Shown: piece after piece, positions 1 through 7,334 of the stretch | How positions within the stretch are numbered: position 1 is the first letter of the stretch | Layout of the letters: every line of letters begins with the position of its first letter | DNA from: Kitasatospora purpeofusca | GTDB lineage: Bacteria > Actinomycetota > Actinomycetes > Streptomycetales > Streptomycetaceae | NCBI RefSeq assembly: GCF_000718025.1 | Contig: NZ_JODS01000006.1 | Location: forward strand, 124,001-188,000 | DNA length: 64,000 bases | Direction of reading: 5' to 3' | Notes under the pieces: model-generated | What the model was told of the DNA's origin: nothing | The model's input: the letters and a program-made list of their open reading frames with translations, nothing else | Databases searched by the model: none | Made by a program: the position numbers and the translations under genes

Positions 1-264
1 CTGGCCCGTGCCACCGACGCGCCCGGCAAGGGCTACCACTGGGGCATGGAGGCCGTGCACGAGGAGCTGCCGCGCGGCAAGCGGGTCGACCTCGGCACCG
101 TCGGCAACACCGAGGAGATCCTCACCGGTCCGTCGCACACCCCGGACGGCACCATGAACCTGTTCGGCGCCCTGCGCCGGGCGATGGCGACCACCGGGTA
201 CACCGAGCTCAAGGAGTTCCAGCGGGTCGAGGTGACCGTCAACCCGGCGCTGCACCACCGCTGA
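1..264 (+). CDS. guaB3: GuaB3-family IMP dehydrogenase-related protein, C-terminal fragment
   Basis: Only the last 87 codons are in the window; the gene begins upstream. The C-terminal sequence resembles the end of the GuaB3 family of IMP dehydrogenase-related proteins, with HWGMEAVHEELPRG, a glycine/threonine-rich turn, and the terminal TTGYTELKEFQRVEV segment that I recognise from actinobacterial GuaB3. The reading frame is open from base 1 and stops with TGA at 262-264. GuaB3 proteins are paralogues of the NAD-dependent IMP dehydrogenase (IMP to XMP, guanine nucleotide synthesis), but the role of GuaB3 itself is less certain. The active-site loop lies outside the window, so catalytic competence cannot be judged. 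A strong hairpin follows 17 bases after the stop. Confidence 0.8.
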   Translation: MARATDAPGKGYHWGMEAVHEELPRGKRVDLGTVGNTEEILTGPSHTPDGTMNLFGALRRAMATTGYTELKEFQRVEVTVNPALHHR

Positions 265-280
265 GCCGACCGCTCCCGTC

Positions 281-314
281 CGAGGCCCCGTCGCAGCGCG
301 CGACCGGGGCCTCG
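281..314. terminator. Intrinsic hairpin after guaB3
   Basis: A perfect 10-bp inverted repeat (cgaggccccg at 281-290 and cggggcctcg at 305-314) closes a short loop that itself contains a tcgc/gcga pairing. It sits between the guaB3 stop and the convergent membrane-protein gene, so it may serve both strands. There is no T-run, which is usual for high-GC actinobacteria. Confidence 0.7.
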
Positions 315-372
315 CGCCGTTCCCGGGCCGTTCGGTGGCTCCTCGGTGGCCGTTCGGTGCCGGGCGGACCCG

Positions 373-990
373 CTACTGGCGGGTGGCGGCCCGGCGGGTC
401 AGCAGGAAGCCGCCGATCACGGCGATGCCGTAGAAGACCAGGTCCAGGGTGCGGCGGTCGGCACGCCAGAGCGGGAGGGCGTCGCGGAGCAGCTCGCCGT
501 ACCCGGTGCCGGCCAGGTGGTGCAGCCGCCGGGTCTGCCCGAGCAACTGGCCGAGGAACAGCGCGCCGGACGCCAGCACGGCGCCCAGCGGCGGCAGCAG
601 CCGGCCGGTGCCGCCGAGCCGGCCGAGCGGCCAGGCCACCGCGGCCGCCGGGGCGATGGCCAGCCAGCCGACGGTGGTGTGCGCGCGGATCGGCGCGCAG
701 CCGAGGGCCGCCGCGCCGGCCAGCATCGCCAGGACGGCGATCGCCACCGCCGGGCCGGTCCGCCCGCGCCCGCGCCGGCGACGGCGGCCGGGGGCGTCCG
801 GGGCGGGTGCCGCGTCGGCCGCCGGGGCGGGGTCGGCCGGGTCGACGGGGTGGTAACCGGCCACCGGGGTACCGGGCATACCGGGGGCGACGTACCCCTC
901 CGGGGTCTCCGGTTCCGGTGCGACCGAGAAATGCCGGGCGGTCGGCGGCCGGGTCGACTGGCCGTCAGCGCCCGGTGCGGATGCGGTCAT
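373..990 (-). CDS. Hypothetical membrane protein, 205 aa
   Basis: I do not recognise a named family. The first ~75 residues are hydrophilic, rich in Ala, Pro and Asp, and end in an Arg-rich stretch (GRRRRRGRGR) that would be a positive-inside stop-transfer signal. Residues ~80-205 contain about four hydrophobic segments, the last near the C-terminus (DLVFYGIAVIGGFLLTRR). The most likely picture is a four-helix inner-membrane protein with a disordered cytoplasmic N-terminus. The start is an ATG at 990, about 250 bases upstream of the divergent kinase start. The gene is convergent with guaB3. Codon use and GC match its neighbours, so it is probably real, but the function is unknown. Confidence 0.7.
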   Translation of the reverse strand: MTASAPGADGQSTRPPTARHFSVAPEPETPEGYVAPGMPGTPVAGYHPVDPADPAPAADAAPAPDAPGRRRRRGRGRTGPAVAIAVLAMLAGAAALGCAPIRAHTTVGWLAIAPAAAVAWPLGRLGGTGRLLPPLGAVLASGALFLGQLLGQTRRLHHLAGTGYGELLRDALPLWRADRRTLDLVFYGIAVIGGFLLTRRAATRQ

Positions 991-1244
991 GGACGTCCTT
1001 TTCCCCCCGGAAAGACGGTGAGCTGCCGAACGTTAGCAGTGGCCGGAGCCGGTCGGACAGAGTTTTCGATCACAGATCGGGCACGGAGCGCCGCCCCGGT
1101 CCGGGGGCTGACCAGGGTGGCCGGGGGCCGGGTGGCCGGGCGCGCGCGGGACAGGGGATGATGGAGGCTTGGGCGTTCGGGCCCGACGCCGGTCCGACGT
1201 GCCGTCATCACGACCGCCAGCAGCACAGTGGGGGAACGTTCCGA

Positions 1245-3188
1245 ATGACCCAGGCGCAGGGTTCCACCGGCCGCCTCCTGGCCGGACGCTACCGGCTGGA
1301 CGCGGTGCTCGGTCGTGGTGGCATGGGCACAGTGTGGCGCGCCGAGGACGAGATGCTGGGCCGGACGGTCGCGGTCAAGGAACTGCGGATGAACGCCAGC
1401 GTGGACGAGGACGAGAAGCACCGGCTGATCGTCCGGACCCTGCGCGAGGCCAAGGCGACGGCGCGGATCCGGCACTCCTCGGCGGTCACCGTCTTCGACG
1501 TGGTCGAGGAGGACGACCGGCCGTGGATCGTCATGGAGCTGGTCGAGTCCCGCTCGCTCGCGGACGTCATCCGGGAGGACGGCCCGCTGGCGCCGGCCCG
1601 GGCGGCGGAGATCGCGCTGGACGTGCTCGGCGTGCTGAGCGCCGCGCACGCGCACGGCATCCTGCACCGGGACGTCAAGCCGTCCAATGTGCTGATCGGC
1701 GAGGACGGCCGGGTCGTGCTCACGGACTTCGGCATCGCCAGCGTGGAGGGGGACTCCTCGGTCACCTCGACCGGGATGCTGGTCGGCGCGCCCTCGTACA
1801 TATCCCCGGAGCGGGCCCAGGGACAGAAGCCCGGACCGCCGGCCGACCTGTGGTCGCTGGGCGGCACGCTGTACGCGATGGTCGAGGGCCGGCCGCCGTA
1901 CGACCGGGGCTCGGCGCTGGCCACCCTGACGGCGGTCATGACGGAGGAGCTCACCGCGCCGGTGAACGCCGGGCCGCTGCGGCCGGTGGTCGAGGGGCTG
2001 CTGGCGAAGGACCCGGCGGAGCGGCTGACCGCCCCGCAGACCCGGTCGATGCTCAAGCGGGTGGTCGCGGAGGCGACCGCGCGGGCCGAGTCGACCACCG
2101 AGCACGCGGTGCCGGTGGCGGGCGCGGGCAGCGACACGGGCAGTGGCATGGGCAGTGGCACGGGCGGTGACACCGGCGCGGGCGGCGGCAAGGCCGCGGG
2201 CAAGGGCGGCAAGCCGCTGGTCGGCGGACTGCTCGGGACGGTCCGGGTGGGCAGCCGGGCCGGGGACGCCGGGAGCGGGGAGACGCCGGTGGCACCGGCC
2301 ACCCCGGAGGCACCGGAGGACGGGGCGGTACCGGTGGGGTCCGGGGAGACCTCGGCCGAGGCGGCCAGGCCGGTCACCAGTGAGTGGACGCTGGGCGCGA
2401 CCCAGGCCGCCGGGGCCGACCCGCGCACCGGCCGGCGGCGGCTGGCCGTCGCGACGGCGGTGGTGGTGCTGCTGCTGATCGCGGGCCTGATCGTGCTGCT
2501 GCAGGCGTTCGGCGGCTCCGAGGACGGTTCGGCCGAGGGCGCGCGCGGCACCGCGCCGGTGGCGGCGGTCACGGACGGCAGTACGGACGGCGCCGCGCCG
2601 GCGACGGCGTCGGAGAGCACCGGCCCGGGGGAGGCCCCGGCACCCGCGCCGACCGCCGCCCCGGCGGCCCCGGTCGCCACGCCGACGCCGACGCCCACGC
2701 CGACTCCCAGTGCCACCCCGACGCCGACGCCGACCGGGGCCGTGGTGCCGGCCGGGTACCACGAGTACAAGGACCCGTCCGGCTTCTCGATCGTGCTGCC
2801 CGACTGGCTGCAGCCGACCGGCTCCGACGCGAACCGCCGTACCTTCAAGGGCAACGGCAGCACCCTGCGGGTCGAGTGGACGACCACGCCGGGGGCCAGC
2901 GCGCTCGCCGACTGGCAGGCCTCCGAGCCGGGACTGCGCGGGCAGGTGAGCAACTACCAGCGGGTGCAGCTGCAGTCCGTCGCCTACCGGGAGTGGACCA
3001 ACGCGGCCGACTGGGAGTGGACCAACGGCACCCCCAGGACGCACTCGCTGAACCGGGGCTTCGTCACCGGCTCCCCGGCCAAGTACGGCTACGCGATCTA
3101 CTGGACCACGCCGGACGCGGACTGGTCGGCGGCGCCGAACGCGCAGGCACGGCAGACGGCGTTCGACACCTTCCAGCCGGCGCCGTAA
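1245..3188 (+). CDS. PknB-type Ser/Thr protein kinase with extracellular domain, 647 aa
   Basis: Transmembrane eukaryotic-like Ser/Thr kinase. The ATG at 1245 is chosen because the conserved domain starts ten residues later and a GGGGGA purine run lies upstream. The kinase domain has the glycine loop GRGGMG (~23-28), the ATP-anchoring Lys45 in VAVKEL, HRDVKPSN (141-148) with catalytic Asp143, DFG (161-163) and the SPERAQG activation-segment end. All catalytic residues are present, so it should be active. A Gly/Ala-rich juxtamembrane linker precedes one transmembrane helix (~400-422). A (TP)n-rich wall-spanning stalk (~473-498) then leads to a C-terminal extracellular module with several Trp residues (~505-647). 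The third kinase gene at 5420 has a similar module. This suggests envelope sensing, but the ligand is unknown. The stop is followed by a repeat-filled intergenic region. Confidence 0.93.
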   Translation: MTQAQGSTGRLLAGRYRLDAVLGRGGMGTVWRAEDEMLGRTVAVKELRMNASVDEDEKHRLIVRTLREAKATARIRHSSAVTVFDVVEEDDRPWIVMELVESRSLADVIREDGPLAPARAAEIALDVLGVLSAAHAHGILHRDVKPSNVLIGEDGRVVLTDFGIASVEGDSSVTSTGMLVGAPSYISPERAQGQKPGPPADLWSLGGTLYAMVEGRPPYDRGSALATLTAVMTEELTAPVNAGPLRPVVEGLLAKDPAERLTAPQTRSMLKRVVAEATARAESTTEHAVPVAGAGSDTGSGMGSGTGGDTGAGGGKAAGKGGKPLVGGLLGTVRVGSRAGDAGSGETPVAPATPEAPEDGAVPVGSGETSAEAARPVTSEWTLGATQAAGADPRTGRRRLAVATAVVVLLLIAGLIVLLQAFGGSEDGSAEGARGTAPVAAVTDGSTDGAAPATASESTGPGEAPAPAPTAAPAAPVATPTPTPTPTPSATPTPTPTGAVVPAGYHEYKDPSGFSIVLPDWLQPTGSDANRRTFKGNGSTLRVEWTTTPGASALADWQASEPGLRGQVSNYQRVQLQSVAYREWTNAADWEWTNGTPRTHSLNRGFVTGSPAKYGYAIYWTTPDADWSAAPNAQARQTAFDTFQPAP

Positions 3189-3189
3189 C

Positions 3190-3469
3190 TCGCCCGCTCG
3201 CCTCCGGGGCGCTTCTGTCCGGTGCCGACGGTCGGCGCTCCCTCGCTCCTCCGTCGCTCCCTCGCGCTCTCCCTTTCGGCACCGGCGCGCCCCTTCGGCT
3301 CGGGGCGGGGGTCGCCCGCTCGCCTCCGGGGCGCTTCTGTCCGGTGCCGACGGTCGGCGCTCCCTCGCTCCTCCGTCGCTCCCTCGCTCCCCCAGCCTTC
3401 GGCCGGGAGGCGCCCCCACCCTTTCGGCACCGGCGCGCCCCTTCGGCTCGGGGCGGGGGTCGCCCGCTC
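3190..3469. repeat. Segmental direct repeat in intergenic DNA
   Basis: The 318 bases between the kinase stop and the convergent PH/SHOCT gene hold no gene. A segment beginning tcgcccgctcgcctccgggg at 3190 recurs at 3312 and continues nearly identically through the ccggtgccgacggtcggcgc and ccctttcggcaccggcgcgc blocks. The start of a third copy lies at 3460. The copy spacing is 122 and then 148 bases. The longer spacing reflects an inserted ccccagccttcggccgggagg palindrome-like element of the kind scattered between Streptomyces genes. Confidence 0.85.
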
Positions 3470-3506
3470 GTCTCAGCGGGGTCTCGGGGCGGGGGTGCCC
3501 GTTCGG

Positions 3507-4046
3507 TCAGCCGATGAGGCGCTGTTTGGCGCGGGTGAACTCCTCGGCGGTGAGGGCGCCGGCGGTGTGCAGGGCGGCCAGCCGCTCCAACTGGTCGAGC
3601 AGGTCGGCGCCGGTGGAGGCGGGGGCCGCGGGGGCGGCGGCGACCGGCTCCTTCCGGGAGCCCTCGCGGGCCAGCCGGGCGGCGGCCCGGATCTGCTCGG
3701 CGAACACCTCGGCCTTGACCACGTCCTCGAAGCGGTGCGAGCCGGTCAGCGCGACCACGAGCAGCACCTCGCCGTTGATCCGGGTCCTGGTGACGGTCGC
3801 GTCGGTGACCGCCGGGAGCGGAACCGGGACCGGGGGCTTGCCGTCCTTGAGGAAGAGCAGCCGGTGGGTGGTCAGGACCAGGACGCCCTTGCGGAAGTGG
3901 TCGGGGTGGCGTCCCGCCGTGGAGGCGATCGGCTTCTCGTCGGGGGCGACGTTCGCCTCGACCGTCCGCAGGGTCGCGGCCCGCTGGTCACTGCTGCTGT
4001 TGCCGGCCACGTCGAAGGCCGTGTCGATGAGATCGCTCCAGTCCAT
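3507..4046 (-). CDS. PH-like and SHOCT domain protein, 179 aa
   Basis: A small soluble protein. Residues ~40-125 read like a bacterial PH-type domain (DHFRKGVLVLTTHRLLFLKDG, typical of YokE/bPH families), followed by an Ala-rich linker. The last ~35 residues (LLDQLERLAALHTAGALTAEEFTRAKQRLIG) match the SHOCT oligomerisation motif. The chosen start is the ATG at 4046 (MDWSDLID). An in-frame start 27 codons upstream would overlap the divergent pseudokinase gene and adds a non-conserved Arg/Pro tail. Its 5' end faces the pseudokinase across 79 bases, so the two could share a control region. SHOCT plus PH pairs are usually membrane-associated scaffolds; the precise role here is unknown. Confidence 0.8.
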   Translation of the reverse strand: MDWSDLIDTAFDVAGNSSSDQRAATLRTVEANVAPDEKPIASTAGRHPDHFRKGVLVLTTHRLLFLKDGKPPVPVPLPAVTDATVTRTRINGEVLLVVALTGSHRFEDVVKAEVFAEQIRAAARLAREGSRKEPVAAAPAAPASTGADLLDQLERLAALHTAGALTAEEFTRAKQRLIG

Positions 4047-4125
4047 GGACCGAGGGTAATCCGGGGGACCCGGGCGGTGCCTTCCGCGGGCAACTAGGCT
4101 TGGCGGCGAGCGGAGAGGAACACGC

Positions 4126-5247
4126 ATGCGAGCGGGCCCGGGGCAGGTGCTGGCGGGGCGTTATCGGCTGACGGACCACCTGGAGGCGCTGGGCGCGTTC
4201 GCCGCGGACGAGCGGACCGGTGACGTCGTGCGGATGCGCGCGCTGGAGCTGCCGGCGGTGCTGATCGGGGATCAGGAGCCGGAAGGCCCGGTCGCGGAGC
4301 CGGGGGAGCGGCTGGTGCGGCGGGTGGCGGCGGTCGGCGCCGCGGCGCCCCGGCACGCCCGACTGCTGCAGGGCGCCGGGGCGTTCGTCGAGGGCGACCT
4401 GCTGTGGACGGTCGAGGAACGGCCCGCCGGACTGCCGTTGGACGCGCTGCTCGGGGCCGGCCCGCTGCCGCCGTACCGGGCGGCGGAGGTGGCGGCGGAC
4501 CTCGCCGGGGCGCTGCGGGCGCTGCACGGGGCGGGCCTGGTGCACGGCAACGTGACGGCCGCCTCGGTGCTGGTCGGCGAGGACGGTGCGGCCCTGCTGG
4601 GCGGGCTGCTCCCCGGGGTGGCCGAGGAGGCGCTGGCCGAGGAGCTGGGCGGTCCGGGCGGGCGGCGGCGGTACGAGGTGCGGGCCGCGCTGGTCGGGCC
4701 GGTGGCCGAGCGGTGGCCGCTGGACGGCGGCCCGGCCGGCGACTGCTGGGCGCTCGGGGTGCTGCTGCACCGGATGGCGACCGGGCGGGCGCCGTACCCG
4801 GAGAGCGGGGTGCCGGAGCTGGTGACGGCGGTGCGGGAGGGCCGGCGGGTCCCCGCCGAGGCGTGCGGGCCGCTGGGGCCGCTGGTGGAGCGGCTGGTGC
4901 AGTCCGATCCGGCGCTGCGGCCGACGGCGGCGGAGATCGCGCTGGAGCTGGCGGAGCTGCTGGCGCGCGCGCCGGAGCCGGTGGACGGTCCGGCGGTGGC
5001 CGGTGCGCCGGGACTTCCGGGGCCCCGGTCGGCGGGACCGGCCCGGCGGCGCCGGGCGAAGGGTGCCGCGGCCGCGGGCAGGTCCCGGGACGGGCGCGGG
5101 GGGAAGGCGGAAGCGGTGCGGGCGGAGGAGCCCGGAGCGGCCCGGCCGCCGCGGATCCCGCCGGCGCTGCTGGGGCCGCTCCTGGTCGGTGGAGTGTTCC
5201 TGCTGCTGGTCCTCGGCGTGGCGGCCGTGGTGCTGTTCGCAGGCTGA
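4126..5247 (+). CDS. Predicted pseudokinase (degenerate PknB-like), membrane anchored, 373 aa
   Basis: The overall pattern aligns with the two neighbouring kinases (VLAGRYRLTDHLE at the N-terminus, GPAGDCWALGVLLHRMATGRAPYP as subdomain IX), but the catalytic signatures are gone. The glycine loop reads LEALGAFA, the VAVK lysine region reads VVRMRALEL, HRDVKPSN is HGNVTAAS (140-147) and DFG is replaced by GGL (~159-161). With no catalytic Asp, no anchoring Lys and no metal-binding Asp it should not phosphorylate. A basic linker (RRRRAKG, ~290-320) precedes one C-terminal transmembrane helix (~346-373) that ends the protein, so there is no extracellular sensor. The ATG at 4126 has a good GGAGAGG ribosome site. 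The gene lies between two active kinases, suggesting an adaptor or allosteric role (inference). Confidence 0.88.
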   Translation: MRAGPGQVLAGRYRLTDHLEALGAFAADERTGDVVRMRALELPAVLIGDQEPEGPVAEPGERLVRRVAAVGAAAPRHARLLQGAGAFVEGDLLWTVEERPAGLPLDALLGAGPLPPYRAAEVAADLAGALRALHGAGLVHGNVTAASVLVGEDGAALLGGLLPGVAEEALAEELGGPGGRRRYEVRAALVGPVAERWPLDGGPAGDCWALGVLLHRMATGRAPYPESGVPELVTAVREGRRVPAEACGPLGPLVERLVQSDPALRPTAAEIALELAELLARAPEPVDGPAVAGAPGLPGPRSAGPARRRRAKGAAAAGRSRDGRGGKAEAVRAEEPGAARPPRIPPALLGPLLVGGVFLLLVLGVAAVVLFAG

Positions 5248-5316
5248 CGGGGCCGGTGGGAACATGGTCGCCGGAACGGCGGGCGGGGGAGATTCCCGGG
5301 GGGCACCCGGGACGCC

Positions 5317-5322
5317 TAGGGT
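5317..5322 (+). promoter_or_regulatory. Candidate -10 box for downstream kinase
   Basis: TAGGGT fits the actinobacterial TANNNT -10 consensus and lies about 98 bases upstream of the kinase ATG at 5420, implying a leader of ~90 nt. I see no clear -35 element. The 14-bp tandem repeat at 5345-5372 would lie inside this leader. Confidence 0.4.
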
Positions 5323-5344
5323 GTCCGTGGAATCTGTTCGATTC

Positions 5345-5372
5345 AGTGGTCTGCACCGAGTGGTCTGCACCG
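5345..5372. repeat. 14-bp tandem duplication in kinase leader
   Basis: The unit agtggtctgcaccg occurs twice back to back (5345-5358 and 5359-5372), in the presumed 5' leader of the kinase gene at 5420. It could be a duplicated protein-binding site or a recent slippage event. Confidence 0.85.
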
Positions 5373-5419
5373 GGCCCTCCGTCGCGTGACGGCAGGTGAA
5401 TGAGGGGGAGCGGTCGCGG

Positions 5420-7243
5420 ATGGGCGCGCAGGACCGGCCGGAGTCGGCCGAGGGGGAGCGGCTGCTGGTCGGTCGCTACGAGCTGGGCGAGCGGCTCGGC
5501 CGCGGCGGGATGGGCACGGTCTGGCGGGCCCGGGACCGGATGCTGGACCGTGAGGTCGCGGTCAAGGAGCTGACCGTCAGCCACCTCCCCGAGGAGGAGG
5601 TGGAGATCCTGCACGCCCGGATGAAGCGGGAGGCCGCCGCGGCCGCCCGGATCAAGCACCCCGGCGTGATCACCGTGCACGACGTGCTGGAGCAGGACGG
5701 CCGGCCGTGGATCGTCATGGAGCTGGTCGACGGCCGTTCGCTGGCCGATGTGATCAGCCAGGACGGCACCCTGCCGCCGCGCGCCGCCGCCGAGGTGGGC
5801 GGCCAGGTGCTGGCCGCGCTGCACCGGGGCCACCAGCTGGGGGTGCTGCACCGGGACGTGAAGCCGGCCAATGTGCTGCTGGAGCACGGGACGGGACGGG
5901 CGGTGCTGCTGGACTTCGGCATCGCGACGTACGAGGGCTCGGCCGAGCTGACCCGGCCGGGCGACCTGGTCGGGTCGCCGGACTACCTGGCGCCGGAGCG
6001 CGCCCAGGGCGAGCGGCCGGGTCCGGCCTCCGACCTGTGGGGGCTGGGGGCGACGCTGTACGCGGCGGTGGAGGGCGACTCGCCGTTCCGCCGCACCTCG
6101 CCGCTGACCACGCTGGCCGCGGTGGTCGGCGACCCCCTGCCGGAGCCGCGCCGGGCCGGGCCGCTGGGGCCGGTCCTGGCCGCGCTGATGGCGAAGGACC
6201 CGGACGAGCGGCCGAGCGCGGACGAGGCGGCCCGGATGCTGGCCGAGGTGCAGGCCGGGCACACCGTCGGGCTCAAGCCGGTCGCGCCGGTGCGGACGCC
6301 GACCCAGTCGGTGCCGGTGGTGGACCGGGCCGGCCAGCCGGAGGAGCGCGCGGAGGACCGCTCGGAGGAGCGGTCGGAGGACGAGAACGAGAACGGGGAC
6401 GGAGCGGCGTCGGCTTCGGCGCAGGGCGCGGAGGCCCTCACGGTGCCGCAGGCCCGGCCGGCGGCCGAGCGCACGGTCCCGGAGCGGGCGGAGGAGCTCT
6501 CGGCGGAGCCTTCCCCCGGGACCGACCCGGCGCGGGAGAGCGACGAGGGGGCGCCCACCGGACCGGTCACGCCGGTGCCGTACACCGATGCGCCCGCGCG
6601 CGGGCCGGCCCGGCGCCGGACGGTGCTGCGGATGCTCGCGCTCGTGGTGGGCCTGGCGGTGCTGGCCGCCGGCGCGTTCTACCTGGTCCAGCACCGGAGC
6701 GCGAAGGACCCCGACCGGTCCGCCCCGACCCTGACCCAGGGCCCGGTCGGGCCGCAGCCGACCGCCCCGGTCGACGGCACCCCCGCGCCCAGCGGCTACC
6801 AGTGGGTGGACGACCCGGCGGGCTTCCGCTTCCCGCTGCCGGTGGCCGTCCCGGCCTGGCAGCGCTCCAGCACGCCGGACAACCAGATCTACTACAGCCC
6901 CGACAACAAGGGGCACTACCTGCAGTTCGCCGTCACCGTGGGCCAGTCGGTCCGGCCGCTGGAGCACATGCGGCAGATGGAGAGCACCGTCTCCAAGTCG
7001 CTGAAGGAGTACAAGCAGCACCGGCTGACCGGCGTCGCCGTGAACGGCCACGAGGCCGCGGTCTGGGAGTTCAGCTACCTGGCCAAGGAGGGCGGCCGCC
7101 GCCGGGCGATCGAGGCCGAGTTCATCGACGAGGACGGCACCAGCTACGCGATCTACTCCTCCAGCTTCGACCGGGGCAGCGAGTGGAACGAGGCCGAGCA
7201 GCGGTTCAACGCGGTGCTCCACTACTTCACCCCGACCCGCTGA
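5420..7243 (+). CDS. PknB-type Ser/Thr protein kinase with extracellular domain, 607 aa
   Basis: Third member of the kinase trio, and catalytically complete: glycine loop GRGGMG (27-32), Lys49 in VAVKEL, HRDVKPAN (144-151) with Asp146, DFG (165-167), and the LAPERAQGE segment. An acidic linker rich in Glu (~310-340) leads to one transmembrane helix (~401-425) and a C-terminal extracellular module of ~155 residues beginning SGYQWVDDPAGFRFPLP. That module is similar in pattern to the first kinase's extracellular domain (GYHEYKDPSGFSIVLP). The ATG at 5420 is preferred over the GTG at 5396 because a GGGGGAG ribosome site precedes it by about nine bases. It probably senses envelope conditions. Its closeness to the pseudokinase suggests the products interact (inference). 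Confidence 0.93.
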   Translation: MGAQDRPESAEGERLLVGRYELGERLGRGGMGTVWRARDRMLDREVAVKELTVSHLPEEEVEILHARMKREAAAAARIKHPGVITVHDVLEQDGRPWIVMELVDGRSLADVISQDGTLPPRAAAEVGGQVLAALHRGHQLGVLHRDVKPANVLLEHGTGRAVLLDFGIATYEGSAELTRPGDLVGSPDYLAPERAQGERPGPASDLWGLGATLYAAVEGDSPFRRTSPLTTLAAVVGDPLPEPRRAGPLGPVLAALMAKDPDERPSADEAARMLAEVQAGHTVGLKPVAPVRTPTQSVPVVDRAGQPEERAEDRSEERSEDENENGDGAASASAQGAEALTVPQARPAAERTVPERAEELSAEPSPGTDPARESDEGAPTGPVTPVPYTDAPARGPARRRTVLRMLALVVGLAVLAAGAFYLVQHRSAKDPDRSAPTLTQGPVGPQPTAPVDGTPAPSGYQWVDDPAGFRFPLPVAVPAWQRSSTPDNQIYYSPDNKGHYLQFAVTVGQSVRPLEHMRQMESTVSKSLKEYKQHRLTGVAVNGHEAAVWEFSYLAKEGGRRRAIEAEFIDEDGTSYAIYSSSFDRGSEWNEAEQRFNAVLHYFTPTR

Positions 7244-7321
7244 GCGGCGCCGGCGGGTAGGGGCCGCACCCGCACGGGGGTTTCTTGTTACCGACGGGTA
7301 CCGCACCGGCCGCCGAGCGCC

Positions 7322-7327
7322 TAGGCT
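7322..7327 (+). promoter_or_regulatory. Leaderless-type -10 box (gabD2-like gene)
   Basis: TAGGCT ends 7 bases before the ATG at 7335. A transcript starting at the usual distance from this -10 would begin at or next to the A of the start codon, and no Shine-Dalgarno sequence is present. This geometry is characteristic of leaderless genes in Streptomyces. Confidence 0.55.
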
Positions 7328-7334
7328 GCGCCCT

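Noticed and set aside
357..1244. An in-frame extension of ~296 codons upstream of the first kinase
   Set aside because: The sequence is Arg/Pro/Gly-rich noise antisense to the membrane-protein gene at 373-990, and the kinase domain begins right after the ATG at 1245.
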